64,000 nucleotides of DNA from Daphnia pulex (Eukaryota > Arthropoda > Branchiopoda > Diplostraca > Daphniidae): positions 4,960,001-5,024,000 of the forward strand of contig NC_060027.1 of NCBI RefSeq assembly GCF_021134715.1, read 5' to 3'. The notes under the pieces are model-generated. The model searched no databases. It saw only the letters and a program-made list of their open reading frames with translations, and was not told the origin of the DNA. Both the position numbers and the translations under genes were made by a program. Positions 1-9,784 of this stretch are shown one piece after another (positions within the stretch are counted from its first letter, which is position 1; every line of letters begins with the position of its first letter).

Positions 1-185
1 TCTATCTGGTAAAATAAACATTAAACATTGACTGGCCAGGCCCTTGTATGATCAGAAAAATCCGCTAAACATTCGCTCACTTTCGCCCAGTCGGCCTAAC
101 CGAACGACTGACGTTTGGGTTCGCCAATAGTTTTTACTCCGCTTTTGATGTCTCAATTCTTTTCTCTGGTCGTATAATTTTATAG
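1..185 (+). other. Intron of the SLC22-type gene
   Basis: This stretch contains no exon I can support and ends in a pyrimidine/AT-rich acceptor (tatag, 181-185) directly before the transporter exon. An open frame on the opposite strand runs through it and into the exon, but it is a shadow without splice or homology support. Confidence 0.6.
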
Positions 186-577
186 AGTAACTACAACAAG
201 ACCCTGCCCTACATCGTCCTGGGCTCTTTGTCTGTTTTTGGCGGACTCCTCTGCCTCCTTTTTCCCGAGACGGCCGACCAGAATCTGCCCGAAACGGTGG
301 CCGATGCCGAACATTTCGGAGCCGATCAATCCTTCTTCCAAATGCCCTGCCTGTCCAAGTGAGTCTATTATTATTCATTAACCCAAAATAAGTTTTTTAT
401 TCGTTTAATGTCCGTTTTGTCTGGATGTCACGCCCGCGAATAACTCTGAATGGGAATGAAGTGGATATCCATTACTCTCCCATTTGTTGATATTTGATGG
501 AATCTTTATTCGGTCTGTCGCGTTCATCCTCTTCCACCTGATTTGTATTTGTCAATAGGCGGTGGGAGCGTCAATAA
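186..577 (+). CDS. SLC22-type organic ion transporter, last two exons (3' end only)
   Basis: This is the C-terminus of a plasma-membrane transporter of the SLC22 (organic cation/carnitine/anion) family, part of the major facilitator superfamily. Exon 186-358 reads from the last membrane helix (YIVLGSLSVFGGLLCLLF) into PETADQNLPETVADAE, which is the diagnostic SLC22 tail (P-E-T, then L-P-E-T, then D-A-E). A GTGAGT donor at 359 and an acceptor at 557-558 join it in phase 2 to a tiny coding exon, 559-577, encoding KRWERQ and a TAA stop. The rest of the gene lies to the left of the window, so substrate class cannot be assigned. The family call is strong. The exact 5' edge of the first exon could move by a base or two because two AG dinucleotides are adjacent. 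Confidence 0.85.
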
Positions 578-1017
578 AGGTTGAACGACGCCAAGGACGC
601 CGATGTCACAATAAGTTCACCCTCGTTCGAAGACGCCCTGGGTGGTGGGACCGCCAGGCCCGCTTGTCAATACGTCAAGGACCTATCAGATCCAGCGTTC
701 ACGGGAATCGGGAGCGCCAAACTCAACCGGCAACAACAAAATAAACAACAGCAAACGGTTCCGCATAGACTGGAGCATCTGCCGACTGATGGATGGCACA
801 ACAAAGCTTTCGCTTCGAGCGATCCTTCTTTGGACAAACATCAAACCTCTCGATTGTGACTCCTCCTGTGATTCTTAGATCCTGAAAGGAACAGTCTGGG
901 AGTTTTTTTATTCTCTTTTCTTTTTCCCTTTTTTTCTTCTCTTAAAAAAATTTAACGTCCGCCATTTTTTCATTTCGGCATCCATTTGTACTGCCAGTTC
1001 TTCCGAAATGAAATAAA
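578..1017 (+). other. 3' UTR and poly(A) signal of the SLC22-type gene
   Basis: Non-coding sequence after the TAA stop. The clearest AATAAA is at 1012-1017, followed by an AT-rich stretch. Open frames in this interval overlap each other in several frames and lack support. Confidence 0.55.
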
Positions 1018-1625
1018 GTTTTCTAAAATTATTCTATGAATTAAGGCGATAAGAAAGAAACTACTAGCCAAAATAAAAGAAAGAAATCATTTCAAAATCT
1101 AAAGAAATAAAAAAAGGATTATTAAAGTAAATTTGAGGATAACAACAGCACCACTGATAGTGATGCAACACAAATTGTTTCTTCTGAAAATGTTGAACAT
1201 GAAGTTTCCAATACATCTGGTAATATTCGATAGTTAACCTAAGTTTAATATGTCAACATGGAAAATCTAATTTCTTATACGAAAAATACTGTTGTGCAGA
1301 CTAGTATAGTCATTTTAGTTGTTGTAACTCAAACAATTAGTAATGAGAAGTTTTATTAATGAGCACTATTTTTACATACTTTTTAAGTAAGTGTTTAAAA
1401 AAATTCAAAAATCGTACGTAGGGATCACATATAAATTTTCAATTAGAAATTCGAAAATAAGAAATGGGGGTCTAATTTTAAATATTTTTTTGTTTTTATT
1501 ACATGTAATCAAACTGTATGTGTTAATAAACGTGTGTTTCTAATTTAAATGTTTTTTGTGTAGATTAACTATTTTATTTTAAATTTTAAAGTTACTGAAA
1601 TTGGTTTCCGCGTCGAAATTTTTTC

Positions 1626-1642
1626 GCCGTGTTTAACACGGC
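1626..1642. repeat. 17-bp palindrome GCCGTGTTTAACACGGC
   Basis: Perfect palindrome with a TTAA-containing core region. A 22-base segment including it (CGTGTTTAACACGGCGCTTA plus two more bases, one mismatch) recurs in inverted orientation near 59752-59775. It may be part of a dispersed element end. Confidence 0.6.
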
Positions 1643-3102
1643 GCTTATGGCGCTACGCGTCTTGTTAAAATTGATGCTACATAAAAACTAAATAACCTAA
1701 AAATCCCCAAAAAATCTAGTTTTGTACCCTATATAACCTAGTTTTTTTGTATTGATTATATCTTATGAATATAGCACAGTAAAAAAGTTATAACCATTAC
1801 AAAAAAAACTACCCTTTTTTAAGGTTTTTCCAAATTCCGCAAATCTGGCTGGGTTGACTATAAATGAATGGAAAAGGCTTTTGTGACTTTCTTCTCTTTA
1901 GTCTTTTTGCCATCTTTCGTTTAAGAGTTCTCTTCTTTCGTTTGTAACCGTCTTCCTCTTCTGAAAGCCAGTTTTTAATTTTTTTTTTCATTTCTATATT
2001 GTGTGTGGTTATTTTTATTTCTCGTTGCTATAATCTTCAGATTCCTACTCAATAATTTCTTCTCTTTCAAAATGTCGTCAGGACGATGTAGAATGAAGAA
2101 ATGTCCACGACATGTCCATATCATTTTTGATCTGTTTACCATGGCTCATCCTCCTCTTTGCCCAATATATCTTCAATTATACCCGTATGCCTAGTCTCTT
2201 ATTGGCATTGGCTTTGCCAAAAACATTGTCTTGTTTGTTTTTTATTCTTCTTTTGTTTACACTTTACATTAGAATTAGAACACACTTTACATTCATATTA
2301 GAATGATGGATTCTCATTCTGAGCAAAAGCAAGAGTCATGCAGTCATGCAGTAATGCTTTTTCAATTCTTTCATCATTTGCATTAGGTATTTTAGGGGGT
2401 TTGCATTGGATGGTTTGCATGCCTTCACTGTCTTCTCTCGTTCCATGCTCTGTTGTCTCTTGACCCGCTTCATATCCTTCTTTTTTGCATATTTTTCTTT
2501 ATTTTACGAGGTTGCTCTTGTGGCAATTAAAACTTATGCCAATCCTCCAGAGACACCGAAGCCCAGTTATGTGATGAATCAGATATGTCGTTCCCCTTCC
2601 AGCTGCTTGACAACTAATTAAGAACAGAGTAGACCGCATGATTGTTATCAAAAATAAGTTTGTATTCAGAATTCATTAACTTTGCATCTTAAAAGATACA
2701 CATGTATGAACAAATTGCTTCAACGAGAATTCCCCGACATCTACGATTTTGCTGACGATGACTGTGGAGGCGGAAATGAGGTGGGCGTGTAGGCTTAATT
2801 TTTTTTCATTTTCTTGTCTGTCCTCTTCTAGATTTGCAGATTTGCTTCGCTTATTCTTGTGAGATCTGTTATCCGACTTTTCTTCTGCACAGGCAGTAAC
2901 CGCCTCAGTTATATCTTCATTTTCCATTCCTTTTGAGTACTGTTTGGCATCTTTTTCCTCTGCAAAATCCTTTTTAGGCGTTTTATTCTGACCAAAACTA
3001 CCATATTTGCTACACGGGAAAAATATATAGGGCTAAAAAAAATACGGGAACAAAGGCAATTTTTTTCAAGTGGTTGCCGACTCTTTTTTCCCTGGTTCAG
3101 TT

Positions 3103-3208
3103 GATGGGAAATCGCGGAAAATGGGGAAAAATGGGAAAATTGAGCAAAATGGGGAAAAAAAGGAAAAAGGGGAAACAAGGGGAAATTTGGGGAAAATCGG
3201 GGAAATCG
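3103..3208. repeat. Low-complexity GGGGAAA-type purine run
   Basis: Irregular repeats of GGGGAAA/GGGAAAA on the plus strand for about 100 bases, with complete strand asymmetry (no C runs). Frames on both strands are open through it only because of the composition. Confidence 0.7.
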
Positions 3209-3611
3209 AAAGAACCTTTGCAGAGGATAATAGCGTTCTGAAAGTCACCAAAAGTCACACTGTCAAGGTTTGTTTAATTTGATTGGTTTATTATTCTAAA
3301 ATGAGGTATTTTTGTTTTTTCTTATTATACTTCAGGGTTGAATTTTATTCATTTGATAAATATTAATCGTATTTTAGGGAAATGAGCTTCGAAGTAGACG
3401 TGTATGATACACTTAAGACGAATGAACTAATGTTGGCTCCCCATTGTGAAAATAATAAAATAACTTGGCTACAACTACAGTACCCACGCCAGGTATTGGT
3501 TCACCCCGGTCCAAAATAGGCGTTTTAACCCGCTCGAGATAGGCCTTACGGTGTCTCGCGCGGGATTTTTAAAAAAATACTTAGGTTAGACGTACGAGGT
3601 TTATTTTTTTT

Positions 3612-3650
3612 AATCAGAAAGATGAAGAAGTAGTCTTCATCTTTCTGATT
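3612..3650. repeat. Perfect hairpin, 17-bp arms
   Basis: The arm AATCAGAAAGATGAAGA (3612-3628) is followed by a 5-base loop (AGTAG) and its exact complement (3634-3650). No T run follows, and the context is non-coding repeat DNA, so this is more likely a foldback repeat than a terminator. Confidence 0.8.
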
Positions 3651-3684
3651 TTTAATTTCCAAAACGTGTTAAGGTTTTATAGGT

Positions 3685-3884
3685 AAATTCATCGTTTTGA
3701 AATATTGGTTCACCCAAAAAATAAAAAAAAAATGTATCGCATGGCCTGTCCCTACCCGCGGCATGGCCTTAGGGTATGGCGGGGAGAAATCCTTTGTCTG
3801 CCATATCCTAAGGCAATGCCGCGGGTAGGGACAGGCCATGCGATACATTTTTTGGGTGAACCAATATTTCAAAACGATGAATTT
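3685..3884. mobile_element. 200-bp near-perfect palindromic (foldback/MITE-like) element
   Basis: The left arm starts AAATTCATCGTTTTGAAATA and the right arm ends with its reverse complement at 3884. The inner arms are GC-rich (GGCCTGTCCCTACCCGCGGC and its complement) and enclose a core of about 20 bases. The arms differ mainly by an extra A-rich insertion near 3716-3731 and a few substitutions, which suggests recent origin or gene conversion. A related string (TTGGTTCACCCC) occurs just upstream at about 3500. Both strands are open across it, as expected of a palindrome; this is not evidence of coding. Confidence 0.7.
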
Positions 3885-4009
3885 GAACAGCTGCCCTGTC
3901 CCTTGCTGGAATTTTCAATTTTGACCAGCGGATTCGGAATCTTAAGGGTAAAAATTATATATTCCATTTACTGAATAGAAATTGTCGTTTAACTTTCAAA
4001 AATGAACAG

Positions 4010-4063
4010 ATGCTAATGACGAAGAATTCTTACTGAGCGACCCGTTTGTGGATGAGTGGCAGG
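4010..4063 (+). CDS. Isolated acidic mini-exon of the unrecognised gene family
   Basis: Acceptor cag at 4007-4009 and donor GTTCGC at 4064 bound 54 bases, phase 1 to phase 1, reading DANDEEFLLSDPFVDEWQG across the junctions. Composition, size and phase match the acidic middle exons of the family seen at 5.9-6.2 kb and elsewhere. No neighbouring first or last exon in the correct frame could be joined with confidence, so this may be a relic. Confidence 0.4.
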
Positions 4064-4719
4064 GTTCGCGGATGCAATCATGCAATCCAGTCCAGGAAAC
4101 CTATTTAACCCGAGGGGATCTTCGAATCTGCCCCTCCCGCCCTTATTGTTAAATCGCCATCACTTTTCTTCGTTTTCCGTTTTAGAAACCTAATCGCATC
4201 CTCAAAAGTAGATTTTTCTTGATCTAAACTCGTCAACTCAGTTTGCCCTTCATCCAGAAGTTTGCCGTTTTCTCCGGTTTTGGTTTCGGGGAAAATTTCT
4301 TGCAAAGTGAGATGTTATAGTGATTAAAGTCCAAAAGAAATCCACGTCCGTCCGTGCAGTGAAATTTTTCAAACAGTGCACATAACGAATGAATTTGACA
4401 TTTATGTTGCCGTTTTTGGGGGTGTTTTCAAACTAGAATCCCAAAACATCATTTAAAAATTTTTAGCTAATTTTCCCGTAATTTTTACAATGTAGCTCGG
4501 TGACTTAGCCGAAGGCGCTGGTAGTACACGCCGGAAACAGGCTTACTAGCGCCAATGGCCTGAAAGGATTTGGACTTTCAGGCCAGTGGTGGGGACTATC
4601 AGGCCACTGGCCTGAATGTCGCTGGCCTGAATGTCACTGGCCTGAATGTCCGGGACCCTACCTGTAGGAATGAATGTTAAATATCTATTAAAATTAATGT
4701 TAATTTTTTTTGAAATATG
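4064..4719. other. Non-coding repeat DNA
   Basis: I see no supportable gene here. A 15-bp unit containing CTGGCCTGAATGTC is repeated three times in tandem at 4607-4650, preceded by further GGCCTGAA/TTCAGGCC inversions (about 4558-4610). This cluster is GC-rich compared with its surroundings. Confidence 0.55.
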
Positions 4720-4916
4720 AAGGTAATCCCAAAAGAAAAACAGCCCAAAAGCAAAGAAAGGAAAGAAGCTACAAGATTTCAAACGCCAAAAACAAGACAA
4801 TCAAAACGATGTTGACGGAGCTGATATGCACGTTTTCTCTGGTAATGAAGGGAAAGAAAAGATTTCCGATTAATTTTCTGATTCTTGTAGCAGAGATTCA
4901 GATTCTGATTATAAAG
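4720..4916 (+). pseudogene. Decayed last exon of the mini-exon family
   Basis: The DNA aligns by eye with the last exon at 45.0 kb: a Lys/Arg-rich start (NPKRKTAQKQRKE), then NDVDGADMHVFSGNEGKE, then a Ser/Asp tail (FSDSCSRDSDSDYK). These three pieces lie in different frames, so at least two indels have accumulated. The order basic block, then VFSG, then SDSC tail is the same as in the 45-kb copy. Confidence 0.5.
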
Positions 4917-5225
4917 TATTTTTTTCGAAAAATTCCCTTATACCTTCTTGAAAATACAAACTTGAAAATTTAAATTTAAAAATTTTTGCTGTTGGCCCCC
5001 GTTTGATTGGAGCAAATTTCACGCGATGGAAATGAAATAATAAATACACAAAACATACCTTCTGGACGATTATCGGCTCCGTCGTCGACTCAGATTTCTG
5101 GCGTAATATCCATTGAAATAATCAATCCATCCAATAATCTCCAAAAGTCCGTTTTCCCTACGCTGTAAAGTTCCTATTTTTTAAAAAAATTTGAAATTGA
5201 TAACCCTTTTATTGTTAATCCAAGT

Positions 5226-5326
5226 AACGATGAAAATGATGAGGAGGAGGATACCCTCTTCAACCTCACGTACACGACTCCTACACAACTACGGATTCAG
5301 AGTCAGAACACGAAAAAAAGCAATGA
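5226..5326 (+). pseudogene. Acidic exon fragment with a Ser/Asp/Glu tail
   Basis: After an AG at 5223-5224 the sequence reads NDENDEEEDTL. In another frame it continues as SYTTTDSESEHEKKQ followed by a stop. This is the typical tail of the family, interrupted by a frame change. It has no recognisable partner exons. Confidence 0.35.
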
Positions 5327-5621
5327 AAATAGTATGAAAGATTTATTTTTATTAACAAGCAAAGGTTTTTTATAAAGGGAGTCGTAGAGCAAACCACGGA
5401 ATAAATGCAAGATATATTTTTTTTAGATTAATTGCATTAAAATGTTTTTGCCCCATCGACCCTACCGACAAACTTGAATTCCATAGAATCTTGGTTTTGA
5501 CTTTACAAGAGGATGGAGGCAGGGAATGGATTTTGCGGCCAATAACCATCAGGAAATAAAGCCAATACACAGACCAAACACCATAGCCTTCCACGGGACA
5601 CACAAAAGAGAGAGTTTAAAT

Positions 5622-5747
5622 TTATTTTGTATTTGTTTATCACATTGCTATAGGCCTATATCTTTCGATCCTTAACTTGTCTTACAACTCCAAGCAGGGA
5701 ATTTTGGTTTACATGCATAACGATAAAAAATTGGAGCAGTGACGATA
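5622..5747. repeat. Direct repeat A, first copy
   Basis: About 125 bases (from TTATTTTGTATTTGTTTATC to GACGATA) recur at 8115-8238 at roughly 90% identity in the same orientation. Together with repeat B (6456-6641 and 7721-7880) the order is A, B, unique gene, B', A'. All copies point the same way. Confidence 0.75.
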
Positions 5748-5852
5748 ATAATACCAATTTCAAAGTTTAATCCGAACGACCTAATAAGTATAAATATCGG
5801 TTAAATAAAAGATTATTTCACAAATTCATTAATTCTTTAATACTGATATCAG

Positions 5853-6626
5853 TGGAGGAATCATTTGAAGACTCACAATCCGAGCATGAATATCCAAATT
5901 CGGACAATCCATTTCTCTCCTTTGAACGAGAAAGTAAAGAAGAAGAATTTCAGCTGGATTACTACAGTAAGTAATACATATATAAATGAATGATACCTAA
6001 TTGCTAATTCCATACCTAAAATTTAAAGAAGATAGGATAATACCAGACTACGAGCCTGAAGTGGAGGATTTGGAACCTGAACACTCACGTAAGAAAACTG
6101 TTATTATAATGCTATTATTTCAATTAATATAACTATTTAATACCTGATTCTAAATTATAGGTGACGCCAAGTTGCCAGAATTTGAGAAAACAGGCTGTGT
6201 CCAAGAAGAAAAAGAGTGCCAATCTCATTTGTCTGGTAAGAGAAAAAAAAAGCCGAAGTGAAAAAAAAAGCCAAACAAATATTAATTAGTTTTAAACTAA
6301 AACTAAGAAGAGAGTGTAAATTAATTTTTTTCAATTTCAGATGGTGATGCAGCGTATGCCGCAGACATTGATGAATTCAAGGAGAAAGTTCCAAAAAGAA
6401 AAAAAACATGACTAAAAAGAAAAACTTGAAGCGGACAAGGAAAGAAGAAAAAGTGGATAACATGAGCAAAGAAATGACATCCTCAGTTCCCTTACCCCCA
6501 ACAACAGACGCAACAAAACAAGAAATGGAAAACCTTACCAAGCAACTGGAAGTGTCTTGCTCTTCTTCCGAGTCCGAGAGTTCCGATGTTCCGAGTCACG
6601 TTCCGAGTCTGAATCCACGAAAATGA
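5853..6626 (+). pseudogene. Mini-exon family copy, acidic exons plus basic last exon, frameshifted
   Basis: Four exons with clean splice sites can be read: 5853-5966 (VEESFEDSQSEHEYP, then NSDNPFLSFE), 6029-6088 (RIIPDYEPEVEDLEPEHS), 6161-6235 (KLPEFEKTGCVQEEKE) and a last exon from 6341. The first three are all phase 1 to phase 1 with GTAAGT/GTAAGA donors. The last exon reads DGDAAYAADIDEFKEKVPKRKK and hits a TGA at 6409-6411. After a one-base shift in the A run it stays open to 6626 with a Lys/Arg block and an acidic/Ser tail. The EHEYPNSDNPFL motif is shared with the array at 61-63 kb, and the next exons match 63.6-64.0 kb. No first or CxxC exon was found upstream. The shift could be a sequencing error, but decay is as likely. 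Function unknown. Confidence 0.5.
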
Positions 6627-6641
6627 AATTATTCTAAAATC
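6456..6641. repeat. Direct repeat B, first copy
   Basis: From GATAACATGAGCAAAGAAAT to TTATTCTAAAATC. It is about 90% identical to 7721-7880, apart from a short Ser-codon insertion present only here. It covers the 3' part of the preceding gene relic and the sequence just beyond it. Confidence 0.75.
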
Positions 6642-6757
6642 TTATGATGATTACTGTCGATATGTTTGCAAGAATAAATTAAATGTGTGTACGATTTTCA
6701 AATACAGTTCAAAATTCAGAATATGAAAAATCTTAACCCTAGTCTGTTGTTAATGTC

Positions 6758-7457
6758 ATGCAGTTGGGGGAGGAAGGGAGAGTGACAGAACTCCTTGGTT
6801 CAGAAGGCCTTGGATCGTTGATATTGAAAACTTATCTACAAACCAAATCATCAATTTCCAACTTGCTTCCTGAATTTGCGGCAATGGATTACACATTGGA
6901 TTACTACAGATGTGGAAAGTAAGTAAAAGAAAATTTAAAGTTTGTCAGGTTGTAGGTTGTACTTTAATTTGTCTTGTATCTTATTATTTCTAGGTGTCTG
7001 AGTTCACATTTCAGCTGGTGCAAGATCTATGAGAAACACCTCAAGTATCGAGAAAGTAAGTTTCACCTTTATGACTATTAAGATAAATGTATAACTTACT
7101 GATTTGATTTGAACTTACAGCCTCTGATGATGAAAGTTCCGACAAGGAAGATGTTCCCCCTCATGTTGAATCCTCTCAGGGGGAATCGGATACTTCTGGA
7201 GACCTTAATTCTGGAAACAACACCCCAAATGATTCTGAAAGTTTTGAAGGTAAGACCTCATAATCAATCACAAATTATAAAATAAAAATTTTTAAATTAA
7301 AAACCTAGGAGAAGGAGAGCGTAAAAGGAAGAAGGCCGAACGTAAAAAGAAAGCCAAAAAGGCCAGGTTGGAAATTGAAGGAAACAGTACCTCGGACGAG
7401 GACAGCGATCTGTCGAGCGCCTTTTCCGACTGCAGCCTCGACGAGGATGAAGAGTAA
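6758..7457 (+). CDS. Unrecognised 166-residue protein with split CxxC motif and acidic/basic tail
   Basis: Four exons join in one open frame: 6758-6918, 6994-7055, 7121-7249 and 7309-7457 (TAA). Phases are 2, 1, 1 and all introns are GT-AG. The N-terminus (MQLGEEGRVTELLGSEG) leads to an aromatic stretch and CGKC, with the phase-2 intron placed inside the codon before the second Cys. Exon 2 continues CLSSHFSWCKIYEKH. Exon 3 is acidic and Ser-rich (SDDESSDKEDVPPH). Exon 4 begins with a strong Lys/Arg block (ERKRKKAERKKKAKKAR, a possible nuclear localisation signal) and ends in an acidic Ser/Asp tail (SDLSSAFSDCSLDEDEE). An AATAAA follows at 7592. The ATG at 6758 is the first in frame after stops, but an acceptor-like TGCAG overlaps it, so an upstream exon is possible. 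This is the only intact copy of the family seen here. I do not recognise a known domain; CxxC plus later Cys suggests a small metal-binding knuckle (inference). Confidence 0.6.
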
Positions 7458-7591
7458 ATGGCCATAAGAGAAAAGGAGGAGAAATTAAAGTAAAAAAATT
7501 CAGATTTAAAAGCCTTCATGTGTTTGCGTTAAAAAAATGTCTGTCTTTATGTTACCTTCTCTCTTTTTCCATGTTTCTTTCTTTACTTTAA

Positions 7592-7597
7592 AATAAA
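7592..7597 (+). terminator. Poly(A) signal AATAAA
   Basis: First canonical signal downstream of the TAA of the 166-residue gene, about 135 bases away. Confidence 0.5.
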
Positions 7598-7720
7598 TCA
7601 CTTCATCTCCACATCCTTCCTTGTTGAATCTTTGTCTTGTTTCTCCACTTGACTTGGGATTGCACTATCTGCCTTCCACTCCATGACGGTTGCCAACTTA
7701 AACTTGCTTTTCAATGCAAG

Positions 7721-7880
7721 GATCACATGAGCAAAGAAATGACACCCTCAGTTCCCTTACCCCAAACAACAGATGCAACAAAACAAGAAATGGAAAAGCT
7801 AACCAAGCAACTTGAAGTATCTTGCTCATGTTCCGAGTAATAAGTCAATATTCCCACGAAAATGAAATTATTCTAAAATC
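7721..7880. repeat. Direct repeat B, second copy
   Basis: Matches 6456-6641 in the same orientation (for example GAGCAAAGAAATGACA and CAACAAAACAAGAAATGGAA). It holds a short open frame ending at 7842, but no splice site or start gives a credible gene. Confidence 0.75.
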
Positions 7881-8114
7881 GTACTGTACAGTTTAACAAG
7901 AGTCAAACATGTTTTGTCAGCATGAGGGGGGGGAGGAATCGAATTCGGTTACCCGAAACTAAAAGGAACGACGTAGGAGGTCGTAGGAGGTCCGGTCCCT
8001 TTGGCCGCCGCCAAGTTCAGATTGCCCGTAGTACCGAGATCCTTACTTGGATCTCTGCAATAGCCATGCTATTGAATAGCCCTCAGCCCTCTGCAACCTC
8101 ACGTATACGACTCC

Positions 8115-8238
8115 TTATTTTGTATTTGTTTATCACATTGCTGTAGGCCTATATATTTCGATCCGTAACTTGTCTTACAACTCCAAGCAGGGATTTGGTT
8201 CACATGAATAACGATAAAAAATTGGAGCAGGGACGATA
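8115..8238. repeat. Direct repeat A, second copy
   Basis: Matches 5622-5747. Small indels (GGGATTTGG versus GGGAATTTTGG) separate the two copies. Confidence 0.75.
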
Positions 8239-9784
8239 GCCTCCTTTGACAAGTGGCTCCCTCTTCTCGGGTTTTCTGTGGTTGCCTTATTAATAACTTA
8301 ATAATAACGGATAATAACAAGATTTGTTCATAATTAACGACTCTGACTTGTATATTCAACCCTTTGCAATTTACCCAGCCCAATTTATTCCACACCATTC
8401 CCTTTCCAATTTATTGTTTGGAATAAAATTTCCGTTAGAAAACGTCGCGTGAAATAAAGAAGTAGAGAAATGAAGAGAGCGATAAAAAGTCACTCCTGTT
8501 AAAACAAGAGCAAGGCATGTTGTATGAGAGGGAGAGAAAAGTAGGACCTGCCGTTATGCGGGCAAGGCCACTTTTGGTTTAGAGTGGTAGAGACAGTAAC
8601 CTTTCGTGGCGCGGGTTAGCCGGTTAGTTCTGTTCTGGCATGTTTTAGAACAAAGAATTGGGTGTTGAAATAAGGGGATGAGAGATGGTTGTGAAATGAG
8701 TGATGCAACATTGCAATTTGCAACATTTGAAACGTAGAATAGACACTTGAACAGCTATTCAATTTTGGCGCCAGGTATAAGTATTTGACAGACAGAGATC
8801 TGAATTTGCACTTGAACGCCACCTAGGAGACAATTGGATGGATCAGCGTGGAAAAGATATTCGGTCAGGATATTGGCGTAGTTCTGGATTCAGTTTACAG
8901 GGGCGCTAGTGTATGCTTGTGTTCTCGTTCAAATCTTCTCAAATCTATTCCGGTTTTATCTGTGGTTGTCGTCTACGGGTCGATACTCGCCCAGCAGTCG
9001 ACGATGACAAGTGCCGACGCGGATTTTCTCGAGACTTTAGTTGGCTTTACGTGTGATTCATCTTTAGATTTCTAACTAGAAAACCTATTTTCTACGCGGA
9101 TATTGTGGAACAAAAATGACAAAATAGAATTAAACAAGTGCCCTAAAAATTTAGCAATCTAAACCAATCCCAAAGTCTAATCACATTTTTTAATAATCAA
9201 AGGGAATCCCTATAGTGTTTTTCAACCGTCGTGTGCTCGTGTAGTGGTGACACGGTACCTTTTTTTTGTTCGACGTTTCTTTTCATGAAATGTGCCGGTC
9301 ACTCCTTCGATTTTATGCCGGCGCCTTTTACCACTAGTCGATACGATTTCCCAATTTCTCCCGGGTTGTTGCGTTTTCCCTCCGTCCAAATCTTTAAATC
9401 TCATTTGTGGTCATTACTAGAAAATTCGAGTCGCTTGCCTGTTCGTCGTATGTGATTATTTTCCTTGACGGTGAGTCTGAACGGAAAACTCGCGTTTTGT
9501 TGTGCTGCTGTTCAATGTATCAATGAGCCTAAACTTGAGCAAACTTGACCCTTGTAGCCATCAGCTAGTCAAGCTTATCTCACTGATAGTGGAAAATTTT
9601 CTGCCAGCAGACAGTGTATTGTAACCGTAAATTTAGTTTAAGAGCTCTGTAGTGTGCCATTTCTTTCATTCGTCAGCAAACCCTTTGCTGTCACTTGTCT
9701 CAACAAAATAATCTCTCTTTTTTATTTGCCAGATTTATTCCTACTAGTACTTAATGGACTGAAGAACATCAGTGAACAGTCACA
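8239..9784. other. Intergenic region upstream of the acyltransferase gene
   Basis: No gene is supported. The part nearest 9785 (about 9450-9784) probably holds the 5' untranslated exon or exons and promoter of the acyltransferase, but no TATA box or start site can be fixed by eye. Open frames at 8848-9455 are short and unsupported. Confidence 0.4.

Larger units (their letters stand above)
1018..3602. other. AT-rich intergenic DNA with fragments of repeats
   Basis: No complete gene is visible. One possible acidic/Ser exon (about 1130-1219, reading EDNNSTTDSDATQ and ending TCT G|GTAATA) resembles the mini-exon family described below, but its 5' phase does not fit, so I do not call it. A 17-base perfect palindrome lies at 1626-1642. 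A purine-rich low-complexity run lies at 3103-3208. The remainder is simple AT-rich sequence. Confidence 0.4.

Noticed and set aside
52..378. 108-residue open frame on the minus strand opposite the SLC22 exon
   Set aside because: It is antisense to a secure transporter exon with correct splice sites; no homology or splice support.
3669..3974. Similar open frames on both strands
   Set aside because: They are created by the 200-bp palindrome; the sequence is a foldback repeat, not two genes.
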